In this document: positions 19,501 to 30,313 of the stretch, piece by piece | Layout: every line of letters begins with the position of its first letter | Numbering within the stretch: the stretch's first letter is position 1 | Origin: Pectinophora gossypiella | Taxonomy: Eukaryota > Arthropoda > Insecta > Lepidoptera > Gelechiidae | Length of the DNA: 64,000 nucleotides | Direction of reading: 5' to 3' | Assembly: GCF_024362695.1 (NCBI RefSeq) | Contig: NC_065417.1 | Span: forward strand, 7,557,001-7,621,000 | Position numbers and translations under genes: made by a program | Notes under the pieces: model-generated | The model's input: the letters and a program-made list of their open reading frames with translations, nothing else | The model's database searches: none | Told to the model about the DNA's origin: nothing

Positions 19501-22380
19501 GCGACAGGCGATACGGTGTTAAGTCCGTAGTCTGCTTTGAAACTATACAATAACCCGGGTGCTTTCAAGGCCAGAGTGAACAGGCACCTTCTGGGCGAGC
19601 TCGCTCCATCTTAGGCCTCGTCAATGCTTTCGGGCAAGTCTGGGGCCAAGAGCAAACCCATCAAAGGAAAAAAAATATAGCTTATGGCGCTCTTTAGCGA
19701 CGGCAATTATGTTTTATGCCGTTCGTGCTTTTTATGGCATCTTGACCTTTAACCAAAAAAGTAACAAAGCACAAGTGTATTAAGCACTAAATTGTCTGTC
19801 TGCTGTAGTGGTGCGGGTACTACACTTATAAATGTTTACGACATAGCCCTTCCGGGGTAGATATAACGAACGGAGCGCCAATGTTTGAACACTACACCGC
19901 TTTTCACCACATAGAGTACACTTCTTATGTGAAATATTTGTCTTTATATTCTGTCCTGTGAAAAATAATAATAAAGGAACTATGTAATACAAAGGCCGAG
20001 AAATTACGATTACAGTGACTTAGTGGAAAAAGAAATGATTCGGTACCTAAAGCTAAAAGAAGTCGGAGCTAAGCGTTGGTGGGTGGGTCGCTAGTGCTTT
20101 GTTAAAAAAGATTAAAAACCATTTGCATTAACATTTTTAGTCCGGATAATTATTCAAGATAAAATCAATCAAAGCTGTCACACAATACCTAGCCTAGAAT
20201 TTTTTCCCTAAATAACGTGTTCGGGCGTACGATATTCAAAGGAGGCAATTTTAAAATTCCTACGTAATTGCGAATTTCTGACTTACCAGTCCTTATGAAT
20301 ATACGCGAAGTTTTTGTAGGTACATAATTACAATTGGATAAGTAGGCGCGGTTCATAAGCAATTTGCTGAGGCTTATTTAAGCTTAGTAGCTCTTGCATG
20401 TTACATCACGGTCAAGTTTAGTAATTGAGTCGACAATTTATGCTATTACTTTCAGATTCACATATGAACAGGCATGTTGTGGAACATGACAATGAAAATG
20501 CAAGGAAGGACACGGGTAATTCAAACGCAGATACAATCGTGGATTTACAAACGGAGGAAAAGTTGTCGAAATTAGAGGAAGTTGTTGAAAAAGTTGTAGA
20601 ACTGTACGTAGAAAACGGATACGAAACGAAACTTACAATTAGTGAGCCGGCTACTACTGAAGATATACTAGTAAAGACAGATGAAAGTAAACAAGAAGCA
20701 GCAAGTGAGAAACGAGAACATGCTGATGAAAACAAAGAAGCCGAGTAAGCTTTAGTTTGCATAGTTTTCAAAATTAACTAGACACCTTGTTAGGTACAGT
20801 TAAAAGCAATCTATTTAGTACTAAACTTACAATTTGTACTAGGTAGGTACTTAAAACTATTTAAACATTAATATTTCATAAGGCCTGTGCTACTCAACCT
20901 TTAAGCCGCGTTTCCATTAGGCATCATTTGGCGCGCGACATGTTGCACAACATATTACTCAACATGTTGAAAGTTAGCGCGGAACCAACATTGGTGTTTA
21001 ACAACATTGTCTGTCTGCGAATCTACTACACGTCTGTCATCGACAACATGTTGCCAGAGGAATTAGTGTTTTGCGCGTCACGTCCCCACTTGACAACAAT
21101 TTATGCTCAACTGTATCCACTAAGCAACATTTGTCGCGCGACATATTGAACAACATGTTGCCCAACATATTGCAAGTTAACGCGGAACTTTGGTTTACCA
21201 ACGATGTCTGTCTGCACATCTACTACACGTCTGTCGTCGACAACATGTCGCCAGTGGAACTAGTGTTGTTGCACGTCACGTCTTCACTCGACAACGATTG
21301 ATGCGCAACTAGCGATGATCTCTAAACAAACAACAAGTCGCTCGACATGTTGCGCTTCAGCTGGCAACGTCGCGCGCTGTTGTGCAACGTTGTCGTACAT
21401 GTTGTGCATTAAGTGTTGCGCGTCAATTGTTGCCTAGTGGATACGAGGCTTAACGATGCTTTCTAAACAAATAACAAACCGTGCAACATGTTGCGCTTCA
21501 GCTGGGTACGTCACGCGTTGTTGTGCAACGTTACCGTACATGTTGAGCGTTACGGGTTGCGCGTTAATTGTTGCCTAGTGGATACGAGGCTTTACGCAAC
21601 CACAACACACAACTGTTACTTGAGCTGATTCGTGCATACATCATAACATAAACAGCCTACCAACCAACGTCACACAGCTGGGCCCAAACCTCCCCTCAAT
21701 CAACCGGAGGGGGTTTATAGTATTATACTCCACCACTGTACTGCGGATTGGTGGAGGTTTTTGGGCTAATAGCTCGGGCCGACGGCTGAACGTACCTTCC
21801 GAAGCACGGAATCAGCTGATTTTTAGGCCAGTCTCACAAACTGATTTCGATAATGTCTCCATGTGAAATCGAACCCGGACATACTCTCTCCCTCCGGATG
21901 GTTGTGAGACCATAAATAAAATGTATTTACTTTAAATTATATACATTTCAGAAAAAACTATGAAAAAATTTCGGGGCAATTCGTAAATGAAAGCCTGGTA
22001 GTGAGACGCCGACGTAATTCGGTATATAAGGGGAAAAAAGTTACGCTAATTCTAAAACCATTTCAAGATTTCGTTATTTTTTAGCTTTTAAATCAGCCAG
22101 ACGGTATTTATTTTAACAATAATCAAATAAAAAATAAGATATAGAGGGTAACTATAAATCCCTTTAAAAATGAAGAGCTAAAGAGGCTAGGAAATTATGA
22201 TAATAATGATAAAATACTTAACTTGTTTCCAGGGAGGAGACTGAAGAAGTTGCCAGTCCGAGCCAGTCGGAAAGCAGCCGCGCGACCCGCTGGGAGGCCC
22301 TCGCGGACATTGCCGCCGAGCTGCCACCCTCGCTCGCTGTAGACCCCGTCACCGGACAAATATATGCACTCTCTAAATAA
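16574..22380 (+). CDS. acidic protein with myristoylation/palmitoylation start MGCTSS (4 exons), unknown function
   Basis: The exons are 16574-16625, 18629-18829, 20456-20744 and 22233-22380, totalling 229 codons plus stop. All phases close (G|AG, G|AT, GA|G), which strongly supports the model. The start MGCTSSAPNM, with Gly2, Cys3 and Ser6, fits N-myristoylation plus palmitoylation, which would anchor the protein to a membrane. The remainder is hydrophilic and acidic: a Glu/Lys-rich part (KEGEEKEVNHEKGKES), a predicted amphipathic helix (EKLSKLEEVVEKVVELYVEN, about residues 115-140), and a C-terminal block WEALADIAAELPPSLAVDPV ending GQIYALSK that looks conserved. There is no catalytic domain. 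The small membrane AKAPs have a comparable layout (lipid anchor plus helix), but homology is not shown. I do not recognise the family. Introns 1 and 3 hold SINEs and a TIR element. Confidence 0.82.
16941..17013. repeat. SINE fragment (ATAAACTGCCTATA family)
   Basis: AACATAAACTGCCTATATAC, GTCCCACTGCTGGGCACAGG and CTCAATCAACCGGAGGGGGT match the longer copy at 21645-21915. It lies in intron 1 of the MGCTSS gene. Confidence 0.7.
17791..18089 (-). mobile_element. tRNA-derived SINE, complete, with 12-bp target duplication
   Basis: Read on the - strand, the head at 18089 begins AGCTGAGTAGCTCAGTGGCG then CAGCGGTAAAC, a good pol III A box. The element ends in a (GAT)n tail, seen as CATCATCATCATC on the + strand. 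The flanks TAATTATTAAAT at 17779-17790 and 18090-18101 form a perfect duplication. It lies in intron 1 of the MGCTSS gene. Confidence 0.87.
18235..18305 (-). repeat. SINE 3' fragment
   Basis: GTAGTCAGAGGTACATCCAT and CCACACCTCACCGAGCTTTC are the inverted form of the SINE tail at 45800-46195 and parallel 13850-13915. Confidence 0.6.
19530..19690 (+). repeat. LINE 3' remnant (end of reverse transcriptase ORF)
   Basis: A short frame reads NPGAFKARVNRHLLGELAPS and then stops. This Phe-Lys-x-Arg-Val-x-Arg-His-Leu wording is typical of the extreme C-terminus of some insect LINE ORFs. An A-rich stretch (GGAAAAAAAATATAG) follows. It is a 5'-truncated dead copy in intron 2 of the MGCTSS gene. Confidence 0.5.
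20903..21592. mobile_element. TIR element packed with CAACATGTTG-like words
   Basis: The left end AAGCCGCGTTTCCATTAGGC and the right end GCCTAGTGGATACGAGGCTT are imperfect inverted repeats. The 690-bp body is made of two left-type modules (starting near 20903 and 21108) and two right-type modules (ending near 21447 and 21592). Each is dense in CAACATGTTG, CAACATATTG and TGTTGCGC words. No credible coding frame exists. It lies in intron 3 of the MGCTSS gene. The superfamily is not assigned, because no certain target duplication is visible. Confidence 0.75.
21645..21915 (-). repeat. SINE (ATAAACAGCCTA family)
   Basis: It runs from ACATAAACAGCCTACCAACC through CTCAATCAACCGGAGGGGGT and CCGAAGCACGGAATCAGCTG to CGAACCCGGACATACTCTCT and GGATGGTTGTGAGACC. 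On the - strand this gives a tRNA-like head near 21915 with a B-box-like GGGTTCGATTTC. It lies in intron 3 of the MGCTSS gene. Confidence 0.7.
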
Positions 22381-22636
22381 ACCACCAAATAAATATAATA
22401 CTGCGAATTCTCTATTACGTCAATGTAAAACATTGAGCGGTTCACGCCAAATGCTGGAATAGGGTCGCATGACCTCACGGATTGTGTGGCTAAAGAAACA
22501 TGATGAAAGATAACAATTGAAAATTGTGATGTCTTAAGAGTATTTCAAACAAAGTTCAAATTAAAGTTATTATTACTTTTAATTATTAAAGTATTCAAAT
22601 AAATCTTAAATACAATTTGATATCTATAACATAGTT

Positions 22637-24568
22637 TCAACTTTTAACATTGATCATGCCCACGCCATTTTCATCAGTTGTGCCACCAAACACAACAACA
22701 CACAATGCAGACTGTAACATGCTGTTCCAAGCAGTCTCCACCCACTTGTCAATAGTTTTCATTTGTTCACATTCATTTTCACTGTTAACTTCAAGCTTTA
22801 AATGTGCCATAACAAAATTATATTCTGTGGCAGCTTCAGAAAGTCTTGATATCACCTCTTCTGCTCCATCAACAGTGTTTAATTTAACTTTCTTTGGCTT
22901 GTTTTTCTTGAACTGAGCACTTAAACTTTCTTTGGCCTGTGTTAGGTATGTATGATAATCTCCTGTAATATCATCACACCCAATAACTAATGAAGTTTTC
23001 TTCTGTTCAATCATATGATTAAATATTGACAAAGCAACTTCTGGTTTTGTTTCCAATTTGTTAACAATATTTTGTTTGTATTGTTGTCTGTTTGTGTGAA
23101 CAGCATCTCCAAATTCCATGCTTCTACTAAGTTTCAACTGCACCAATTTCAAAGATGTAACAGAGTCCTCTACAGAGCAATGGCCATTCTTTCCTGATTG
23201 AATGTCTTCATTCAGGAACTCTTTAGCTAAAGCCTTAAGTTTAGGTTTGCGAGTTCTTTCACCAGTAAAATTGAAAATTAGACTTGTATCTATAACATAA
23301 GGATGCATCATTTTAAGAGCTTGTAAATCTAAGTTTAAGGATTGGCCTACAAGTATGGCATCTGCTGGTAGAAGTTCTCTGATTTCATTTTGAACATCTT
23401 CAAGTCGTTTTGTAACATCATTTAATAATATTTTTGTGATACCAGAGAACCTTGTTAAATAATCTGTTATTTCATTATATGGCTTTACTAAAGACTCATA
23501 AACTGTTTCATGTTTTTCATTTACTATTGAGACCCTTGTTAGTTCTGAGCCTGCATTTGTGATGCACATTTCACAATCTAAACCGTACATTGGTGATTTG
23601 GCAGTAACTGGCATGTACTCATCTTTTGTCATTACGTAATCAGAATAAACACCTTTCAATTTCCCTTTCAATGGTACTGGGTAGTTTTCTTCAATAAGTT
23701 GCCAAGCTGATAGTATTAACTGTGTTCTGGGAAACTTATCATCAGTGAGAAGATCCATATCTTCCAAGACATCATCCTTAATTGGAAATACAGCTTTCAT
23801 CATGATCATTAAGTCTTTTCTAGCTTCTAATGCTAGATTTATACTTCCATATTTCTGTATTATCCCCTCTTTTTCCACTTCAGATAAAGGGACCAAGGCT
23901 AGTTCTTGAACTAGAGATCCATTGTATACTGATGGTGTTAGTATTTCCACAAAATCTTTAAATATCTTCTTAATGTTTGGGAGTTTAGATTCATGCCTAT
24001 GCCACTGTTGAATAGAGACACCTTCAAGTATGAGGCAGGTAGTTTGACTGATTTTGGCACATTTGTCCAACACATACCAACGAGGAGGTTGTGATAGATT
24101 GAGATTTCCAAGCAAAGAATGCAACAAGAGATGCTGTACATCTGTCAGCATTAAAGGTACTCTCTCTTCTGGTGGTGTAATTAAGGAAGCATGCTCTCCA
24201 GCAGTTTTCAAACGAAACTTAGGGATGTATTTCCTAGTCTTATCCATATGTTTGCGTTTTATTTCAGGCCACTCTTCAATAGAGTCATTTAGTGAAGGCT
24301 TCTGACCTAAAACAAAATCTTGTTGTTTAACCATTTCACAGGTAAATCTTAAATAAAATAATATTTGCCACATCGTAATTATCCGACTAGAAAGTTAGAC
24401 CAGCATTACAAGGTGAACATAAAATAATTAAATGTCTTCTACCTACTATTGCATTGAAGAACATTAGAATATAACTAAATCAGACTTACATCTATCTAAA
24501 TCTTTAGAAGCCCGCCGTTTTTTGGTTGACGGCCCGTCATTATTAGTATTTTTCCCATTGGTAAGCAT
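22637..24568 (-). CDS. Rexo5: RNA exonuclease 5-like DEDDh 3'-5' exonuclease (2 exons)
   Basis: Exon 1 is 24568-24490 and exon 2 is 24306-22637, totalling 582 codons plus stop (phase T|GT). Exon 1 encodes MLTNGKNTNNDGPSTKKRRA, whose KKRR is a likely nuclear localisation signal. Exon 2 carries the DEDDh fold: GLDCEMC (D-x-E), GQSLNLDLQAL (second Asp), and GHCSVEDSV (His and final Asp), all intact. The C-terminal 150 residues match the degenerate RRM-like tail of REXO5. REXO5 proteins trim 3' ends of 5S/28S rRNA and snoRNAs in the nucleolus. An alternative Met at 24373 lies in the intron and was rejected, because a strong acceptor (TTTTGTTTTAG) restores the frame at 24306. The gene is tail to tail with the MGCTSS gene, with only 256 bp between stop codons. 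Confidence 0.9.
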
Positions 24569-24670
24569 TCTTTATTTCAAAGAGAAGACACCAAGTTGGA
24601 CTTAATTAGATAATATATAATAAATAATAACAACAATCACTAAATGTAGGTTATAATCCAAACTTGAAAA

Positions 24671-25202
24671 TAGAGATGGCGATCTGAGATCGATTAATCG
24701 AAAAATCGATTTTTCGAGCCAAGAAAATCGATTTTTTTAAATCGATATGTAGTACTGGATCGATTCATTGGATCGATACATCACCCTTTAAAATCGACAT
24801 TCGATTTTTTTGTTTTTGTATTAACCATACAATTAGTTGTAGGTGCCCGTATTACAAGAGTGCTGCCGGTTAATTACTCAAAAACTTACGAGATGGCTGT
24901 GTGTTTAGTTTCCTTCGCCTCACTTCTCTTCAATAGAAAAAGTTACGTTTATAATCTGTGACTTTTTTTATCTGTTCTGTGATTGCGTCATCACATCATT
25001 CGATTAAAGATCGTTAATTATAACATTCGTCTTATTTTGAATAAAATTGATTAATACTTATATTGTAATAGAAAATTGGAAAAAAGATCGATTTTTTGGA
25101 AATCGATATTTTAGATCTCGATTTTTTTGTGGATCGATTCATCAGGTCACGATTCGAATCGATTTAAAAATCGATCTTTTTTGGAATGCATCGCCATCCC
25201 TA
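24671..25202. mobile_element. hAT-type MITE with 8-bp target duplication and ATCGAT arrays
   Basis: The terminal inverted repeats are TAGAGATGGCGAT and ATCGCCATCCCTA. The flanks CTTGAAAA at 24663-24670 and 25203-25210 are an exact 8-bp duplication, the hAT signature. The subterminal parts repeat ATCGAT and AAATCGATTTTT words many times, like the transposase-binding repeats of hAT elements. There is no coding frame. It lies 102 bp upstream of the REXO5 start codon, probably in or next to its promoter. Confidence 0.92.
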
Positions 25203-26022
25203 CTTGAAAAGAACCCTCCATGTGTCATGTGTGACATATACGTTCCGTTCCATCCTATAAAAAAAACACGCTTTATTTTTTTATATTTTTTTGTTTTTGA
25301 ATACATGTATTTTACGTCTGGATTAAGAATATGTGTGAATAACTGCAGATAGCCCACACTCACGATTGTAAATACAAAAAAAATCATACATAATTACATT
25401 CCCTTCATTTTCAATAATTTAAATAGAGTCCCTTCATTCCATTTGAAAAAGTATAACTGAATATTTTTAGTAGACTTCACAAGGATCTCGAGCATAACCA
25501 TCACGCGAATAAATTTCATTTCAGTATTTATTCTCTACGTATTTCGTGTCCTCGGGTTCATCGGTGGATAATCTTAATTTTTGAGTGTGCCCAAAGAAGC
25601 TTAAATAATGCTACCCGTACCTACATACATAAACTCACGCCTATTTCCCACCGGGGTAAGTAGAAACTATGGAATCCCGTTTCCTTTGACAAGTACTTGT
25701 GTTAATATTAATTTAAAAATAATAAGACTAACACATGCTAAACATATTTTTTTATTTATGTCGTCTTAAAACAAAATAATACATAAAGTTAGGTAATTTT
25801 TAAACTTTATTACTCGTATCTACTATTCATATATCAATCAAGAAATAATTTACATTTGGTGAAGAATATATTACTTAATAAAGTATTACCAATTGTGATA
25901 ATAACTTTTTTTGTATCTTTTATCTATTGTATTAGTGATTACTCAGAGGATTCTCTAGTAATAAATAAAAGTAATATTTATTCGAAGTATGTACTTCTTG
26001 AGGGCTTCTGTTTCATTGGTTT
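25203..26022. other. gene-free: region downstream of the thioesterase
   Basis: AT-rich sequence lies between the hAT MITE and the thioesterase stop codon. A SINE-type fragment (AAACTCACGCCTATTTCCCA) lies near 25630-25690. The 3' UTR of the thioesterase probably ends near 25740-25800, where TTTATT, AATAAA on the - strand, occurs. Confidence 0.4.
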
Positions 26023-29000
26023 TCATTGCGTAGCTGGTAAAGTCCTTTCTATAAATGCTCGCATATCTTTAAGTTCTGCTTCAGAGGAGCTGTGTGTAAG
26101 ACCCTGGTATGTGGTGAACTCGATGTTTTTCATAAATGTCTTCAGAAATGATGCAGTCATCTGTCCCCATTTGAAGGGGACTACAGGATCACAGTCGCCA
26201 TGAGCTTGGAATATCTGAAAAAATAAGTTGTAGTTAAGATGGTTACAATGATATATTACTGCAATTCTAGCAATCGTTTTGGATATTGTTCCCTACATCC
26301 AAACGTGCAAACTTACAAACATTCCCTCTACCAGCTGCTGCTGATGCTGGTGTAGTTTTCATCTAGTACAGGTATTATCTTATGTATCAGACACGGATGT
26401 CAGGGTTACTACTAAGCCACCAAAGGCCCCTGAACGTCTTGGCTCATCCAACGACTACGTAGTTACGTAAATAAATTGTAACCGGGACAAACTGCATAAC
26501 GTGCCCTCCGAAACACTGCAATTGCAATGTCTTACTCAAGTCGGCATCATAAAGTGACTTTCGCGATATGTTCTCAACGGAATTCGAACTCAGGACTTCC
26601 GGATTGCAATACCGACGCTCAACCACTGCGCCACCTAGGCCGTTAAAACACACATAAGTTTACATAATATGAGTGTATTGTATTGATGAAGCCTGATTAT
26701 TATGTGAATTCAATAAAGAGGTCGCTTGGAAATTCAATGTTATATTCAGCCGACCTGCCCTTCCTGTCACTGTAATGCAAATATCGTAAACTATTATAGC
26801 AGATTATTTCAAAGCTATTTTAAGAAATGCATCTAAATGTGATTAGTATTTTTAATCACCATTATTTACAAATCCTTGAAAGGTAATGAAAATATAAAAT
26901 ATTATATTACTATATGAAAAAATGTTTACAAATAGATAACGAATGTGACTCTTGTTATCATTGCGTTTGATTGATAACAAGTAGTGAATACTATCTGTAA
27001 TTGGTTCATAATAGCGAACTTAAAAAAATGCCTCTGCCAACGAACATTACGCGTCTATATGCTGGGAAGCAAAGTCCTCTTAAACTTTTCCAACAAGTTA
27101 TCGCTTCACTTTGACTGATTAATGTATAGTTTACAAGTAGATTACGATTATGACTATCATTATCATGACCATGACTCTGCGAGCGAACACTACGTGTCTA
27201 TATTCCTGGAACGAAAAGTCTCCCAAACTATCTTATCGCGACTTATACTCGTAATACACTTCTCATCAAAAAAATCGAAACACTTCCGTTTTCATTGTTT
27301 CTGTCCGAATTTAACACAAAAAAGAATTCATACGATGAAAAAAAATACATAAATGTATAGCTGGCAGTTTGGCCATTACAGTAATAAGCGAAAATTCTAA
27401 ATTCAAAATTAGAATTTCATTTGTTTATCTTATAAACGAAATGAATCACTGTTTTGAGACAAATGTGTGTTTAGGGTTGGAGTACATTTAGCGTTTAAAA
27501 ACTAAAAATTGGCGCCTATCCTTAAACTTTTTGTTTTTTATTTCAATACTGTGACTTTGGGACGTCTGAAAAAAGGTTTTTTTTCTAAAACGTATGGATA
27601 CTTCGCCCACAGAAGCCGCCCAAGTTGTGGCATTGCTGGATTCTGGCCTTAGAGTGTTGTGGCTGCAAGACTGCATCTAAGCCTGTCATCTGTTCATAGA
27701 GTCTATAAACGTTATCGGGAGACTGGTTTGTTCACGCGCCGTTCAGGATCTGGCAGGAATCGGGTCACTTCTGAGCGAGATGATCGATTTATTGTAACAA
27801 CTTCTTTAAGAAATCGACGCCTTAACGCTTTTCAACTGCAGCAGCGGCTTCGTGTTGTACGAAGGGTGGCTGTAAGTGACTCTACAATTAGAAGAAGGTT
27901 GAAGGATCGTGGACTGGTACCGCATAAGCCAGCAAATGGGCCGAAATTAACTGCAGACCATCGAAGAGCGCGCCTTAACTTTGCACGTGAGCACCTAAAT
28001 TGGTCATACCTACAGTGGAGCAAAGTTCTCTTTTCTGATGAGTGTAAAATTATGCTGTATGGTAACGACGGAAGGAACAAGGTCTACAGAAGAGACGGAG
28101 AACGCTATGCACAATGCTGCATTGAAGAAAAGGTCAGCTATGGTGGCGGTTCGTGGACGGTTTGGGGAGGAATCAGCGCCGACGGTAAGACAGAGCTTGC
28201 TTTCGTGTCTGGGCCACGTCTGCCTGCACTAAACTGTCATCGGTACGTCGAAGAGTGTCTCGAGCCTCATGTGATGCCCTATGCACATTTTATTGGCAAC
28301 GGCTTCATATTCATGCACGACAATGCTAGGGGTCACACCGCGGGCGTCGTACGAGATTATCTTAACGAAGTCGATATCTCTATTATGGAATGGCCAGCAA
28401 GAAGCCCGGACATGAATCCCATTGAACATCTGTGGGATGAATTAAAGAGACGAATTCGAGCAAGAGATCCTGCCCCAGAAACACTTGGCCAGCTGCAAGA
28501 TGCAATCCAAGAGGAATGGGACAATATACCACAGCATGTGATCGTGACTCTCATCCGATCGATGAAGAACCGTATGGAAGCAGTAATTAGAGCTCGGGGA
28601 GGGAATACAAGTTATTAAATAAACGTTTTTTAGCTTTTTTTTTCATTTACGTGTGTTGTTTTATCCATTTCCTTTATACTCCATACGGAATAAAAATGAC
28701 TCATTTAACAAAATACGAAACCTATGAAAAATTCATTTAAATTTAGAACATTAACATTAAGATTTGATAAGCTCATATTACTCACTATTAAACGACATTT
28801 AACATTTATTCCTAAATGTACACATTTTTCTGATAATCCTGACAAAACGTAAACTTGCAAGGTGTTTCGATTTTTTTGATGAGAAGTGTATATACCGAAA
28901 ATCCACATTTAACATTAAGAAGGTAACTTAAAAATTGTAATCGACGTACCTAAATAAGTTCAAATTCAAAAATATCTTTATTCAGTAGTAACATAGTTAC

Positions 29001-30313
29001 ACTTTGAGTCATTTTTTACATAAGACGAGGGGTCCCCATTACGGTTTTACAGCCTCTTTGAATCAAGTCCATAAATCATTGATTCCAACTTTATGAAGTA
29101 TAAGCCTACCTACCTATATAACAGGGCCACTGTCAATCTAAAAAAAATAGTTTGGTAAAATTGACACAAAAACCCGTGTTAAGCTAAAGGCTTTAAAATT
29201 GTTTTACTGTCTGCAAAGTCACAAAGTTATAATCGTAAGAAAAAGCAATAATAAATATACATACAGGTAGCTCCAAAGGCGACTTCACAGCTTCAGGGAA
29301 ACGAGCGTGTCTTGGCAACCAGCAAGACAGAGCGATCACACCAGCGAGAGGCTGAGGGTACGTCAAAGCGGCGTGAAGCGCAAGTGCGCCACCCTGAGAG
29401 AAACCACCCACCAGTACTCGGCTTGCAGGAATTCCAGCCTAAAACACATTTATTTATTGTTTTCGTAATTTGTACTGGTTGTGTATATCTTACAAAAAAC
29501 AAATAATGTGAAAAAATATTTGTGTGTTCCTTCAGAGTAGAGACAACAATTATATGAATCCAGATAATTATGTATTGTTTGTTAATATATTGTATTTGCC
29601 AGTGGCTTTGGTTTGCCATTTCATTTTATGAATAAAAATAATTATATTCTTTCGTACAGACAAAGTAGTTTGGAAATGTTATGTTAATCAATGTTTATAA
29701 GTCATTTCTATTTAAATGTATTAATATAAGCAGCGATAACACTAATAGTTGTTTTGTTAAATACAAATTATACACATCTAGTTAGGCTTAATATACTCAT
29801 TTCCTTGCATTTAATCAAATAAAAAATCAGAATATGACATAAAAACGTATATTACGTACCTTGATTTCATCAGCAATCAGAGTGTGAACTAAAGATGTAG
29901 CTCTCTCTATCCCTTCATCATCTTCGGGTGCAGTGGCATCCAAGGTTCGTAGGTCGAACCAAGATGGCATGCGAAACCCTGCATTCAGTGTCACTGGCAT
30001 CGTAGATGCTGTGGGGCAGATCACCTTAACGTGAGGCCCCCTTATGGCAGCAATTGTACTTGCCCAGCCATGGCTGATAAAAATAAAATAGATTATAAAA
30101 AAGCCCATTGACAACTAAAATAAATTTTTAAAATATTACTCTATACAAACCCAGTATCACCAAGTCCATGAAGAAATATAAGCTGTAACAAATAAAAAAA
30201 TGTTAATTCAATTAAGAGACTTTCTGAATAGACTCACAAAAAGTATGGTAATATGTACTTACGGATGCTGTTTGTTTTGCTGTAGCAGCAATAATTACAG
30301 GATTTGGTTCCAT
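26023..30313 (-). CDS. Apt1: acyl-protein thioesterase (LYPLA/APT family), 5 exons
   Basis: Exons on the - strand: 30313-30263, 30182-30151, 30073-29860, 29438-29265 and 26214-26023, totalling 220 codons plus stop, the usual length. APT enzymes are cytosolic alpha/beta hydrolases that remove palmitate from proteins such as Ras and G-alpha, and also cleave lysophospholipids. Visible landmarks: LIFLHGLGDTGHGW (oxyanion loop), CPTASTMPVTLNAGFRMPSW, VLVGGFSQGGALAL with nucleophile Ser in GFSQG, HGDCDPVVPFKWG with the acidic Asp, and GLTHSSS with the catalytic His. All triad residues are present. Intron 4 is about 3 kb and contains a SINE and a Tc1 transposon. The gene is head to head with OSER1. 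The MGCTSS protein nearby is a predicted palmitoylated protein, but that proximity is probably coincidental. Confidence 0.95.
26385..26645 (-). mobile_element. tRNA-derived SINE in the thioesterase intron
   Basis: On the - strand the head near 26645 reads GGCCTAGGTGGCGCAGTGGT then TGAGCGTC, with a B-box-like GAGTTCGAATTCC. The 3' part (AGGGGCCTTTGGTGGCTTAG) matches the SINE at 9628-9936. The copy is somewhat diverged and has no clear duplication. Confidence 0.75.
27257..28888 (+). mobile_element. Tc1-type DNA transposon, TA target duplication
   Basis: Perfect terminal inverted repeats of at least 27 bp start CACTTCTCATCAAAAAAATC at 27257, and the inverse ends at 28888. TA dinucleotides flank both ends (27255-27256 and 28889-28890). 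The total length of 1632 bp is normal for a full-length Tc1/mariner element. It lies in intron 4 of the thioesterase, opposite to host transcription. The matching ends indicate a recent insertion. Confidence 0.93.
27594..28618 (+). pseudogene. Tc1 transposase, DD34E, frame broken near the N-terminus
   Basis: The ATG at 27594 opens a frame (MDTSPTEAAQVVALLDSGLR) typical of the first helix of the Tc1 paired-like domain, but it stops at 27675-27680. The rest of the protein continues in another frame from about 27655 to 28618: VAARLHLSLSSVHRVYKRYR, then the catalytic core. Catalytic residues are intact: D in FSDECK, D in FMHDNARGH and E in NPIEHLWDELK, with 34 residues between the second Asp and the Glu. 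A small indel around 27645-27658 therefore separates the two frames, so the copy should not make a full transposase. A sequencing or assembly error of one or two bases would look the same. Confidence 0.85.

Noticed and set aside
20928..21301. Overlapping frames with Asn/Met-Leu rich products on both strands
   Set aside because: They arise from the CAACATGTTG word array of the TIR element. The same words read in different frames give similar low-complexity products.
24307..24373. Upstream Met of the long REXO5 frame (MWQILFYLRFTCEM)
   Set aside because: It lies in the intron. The TTTTGTTTTAG acceptor at 24307 joins in frame to an upstream exon with a KKRR nuclear signal.
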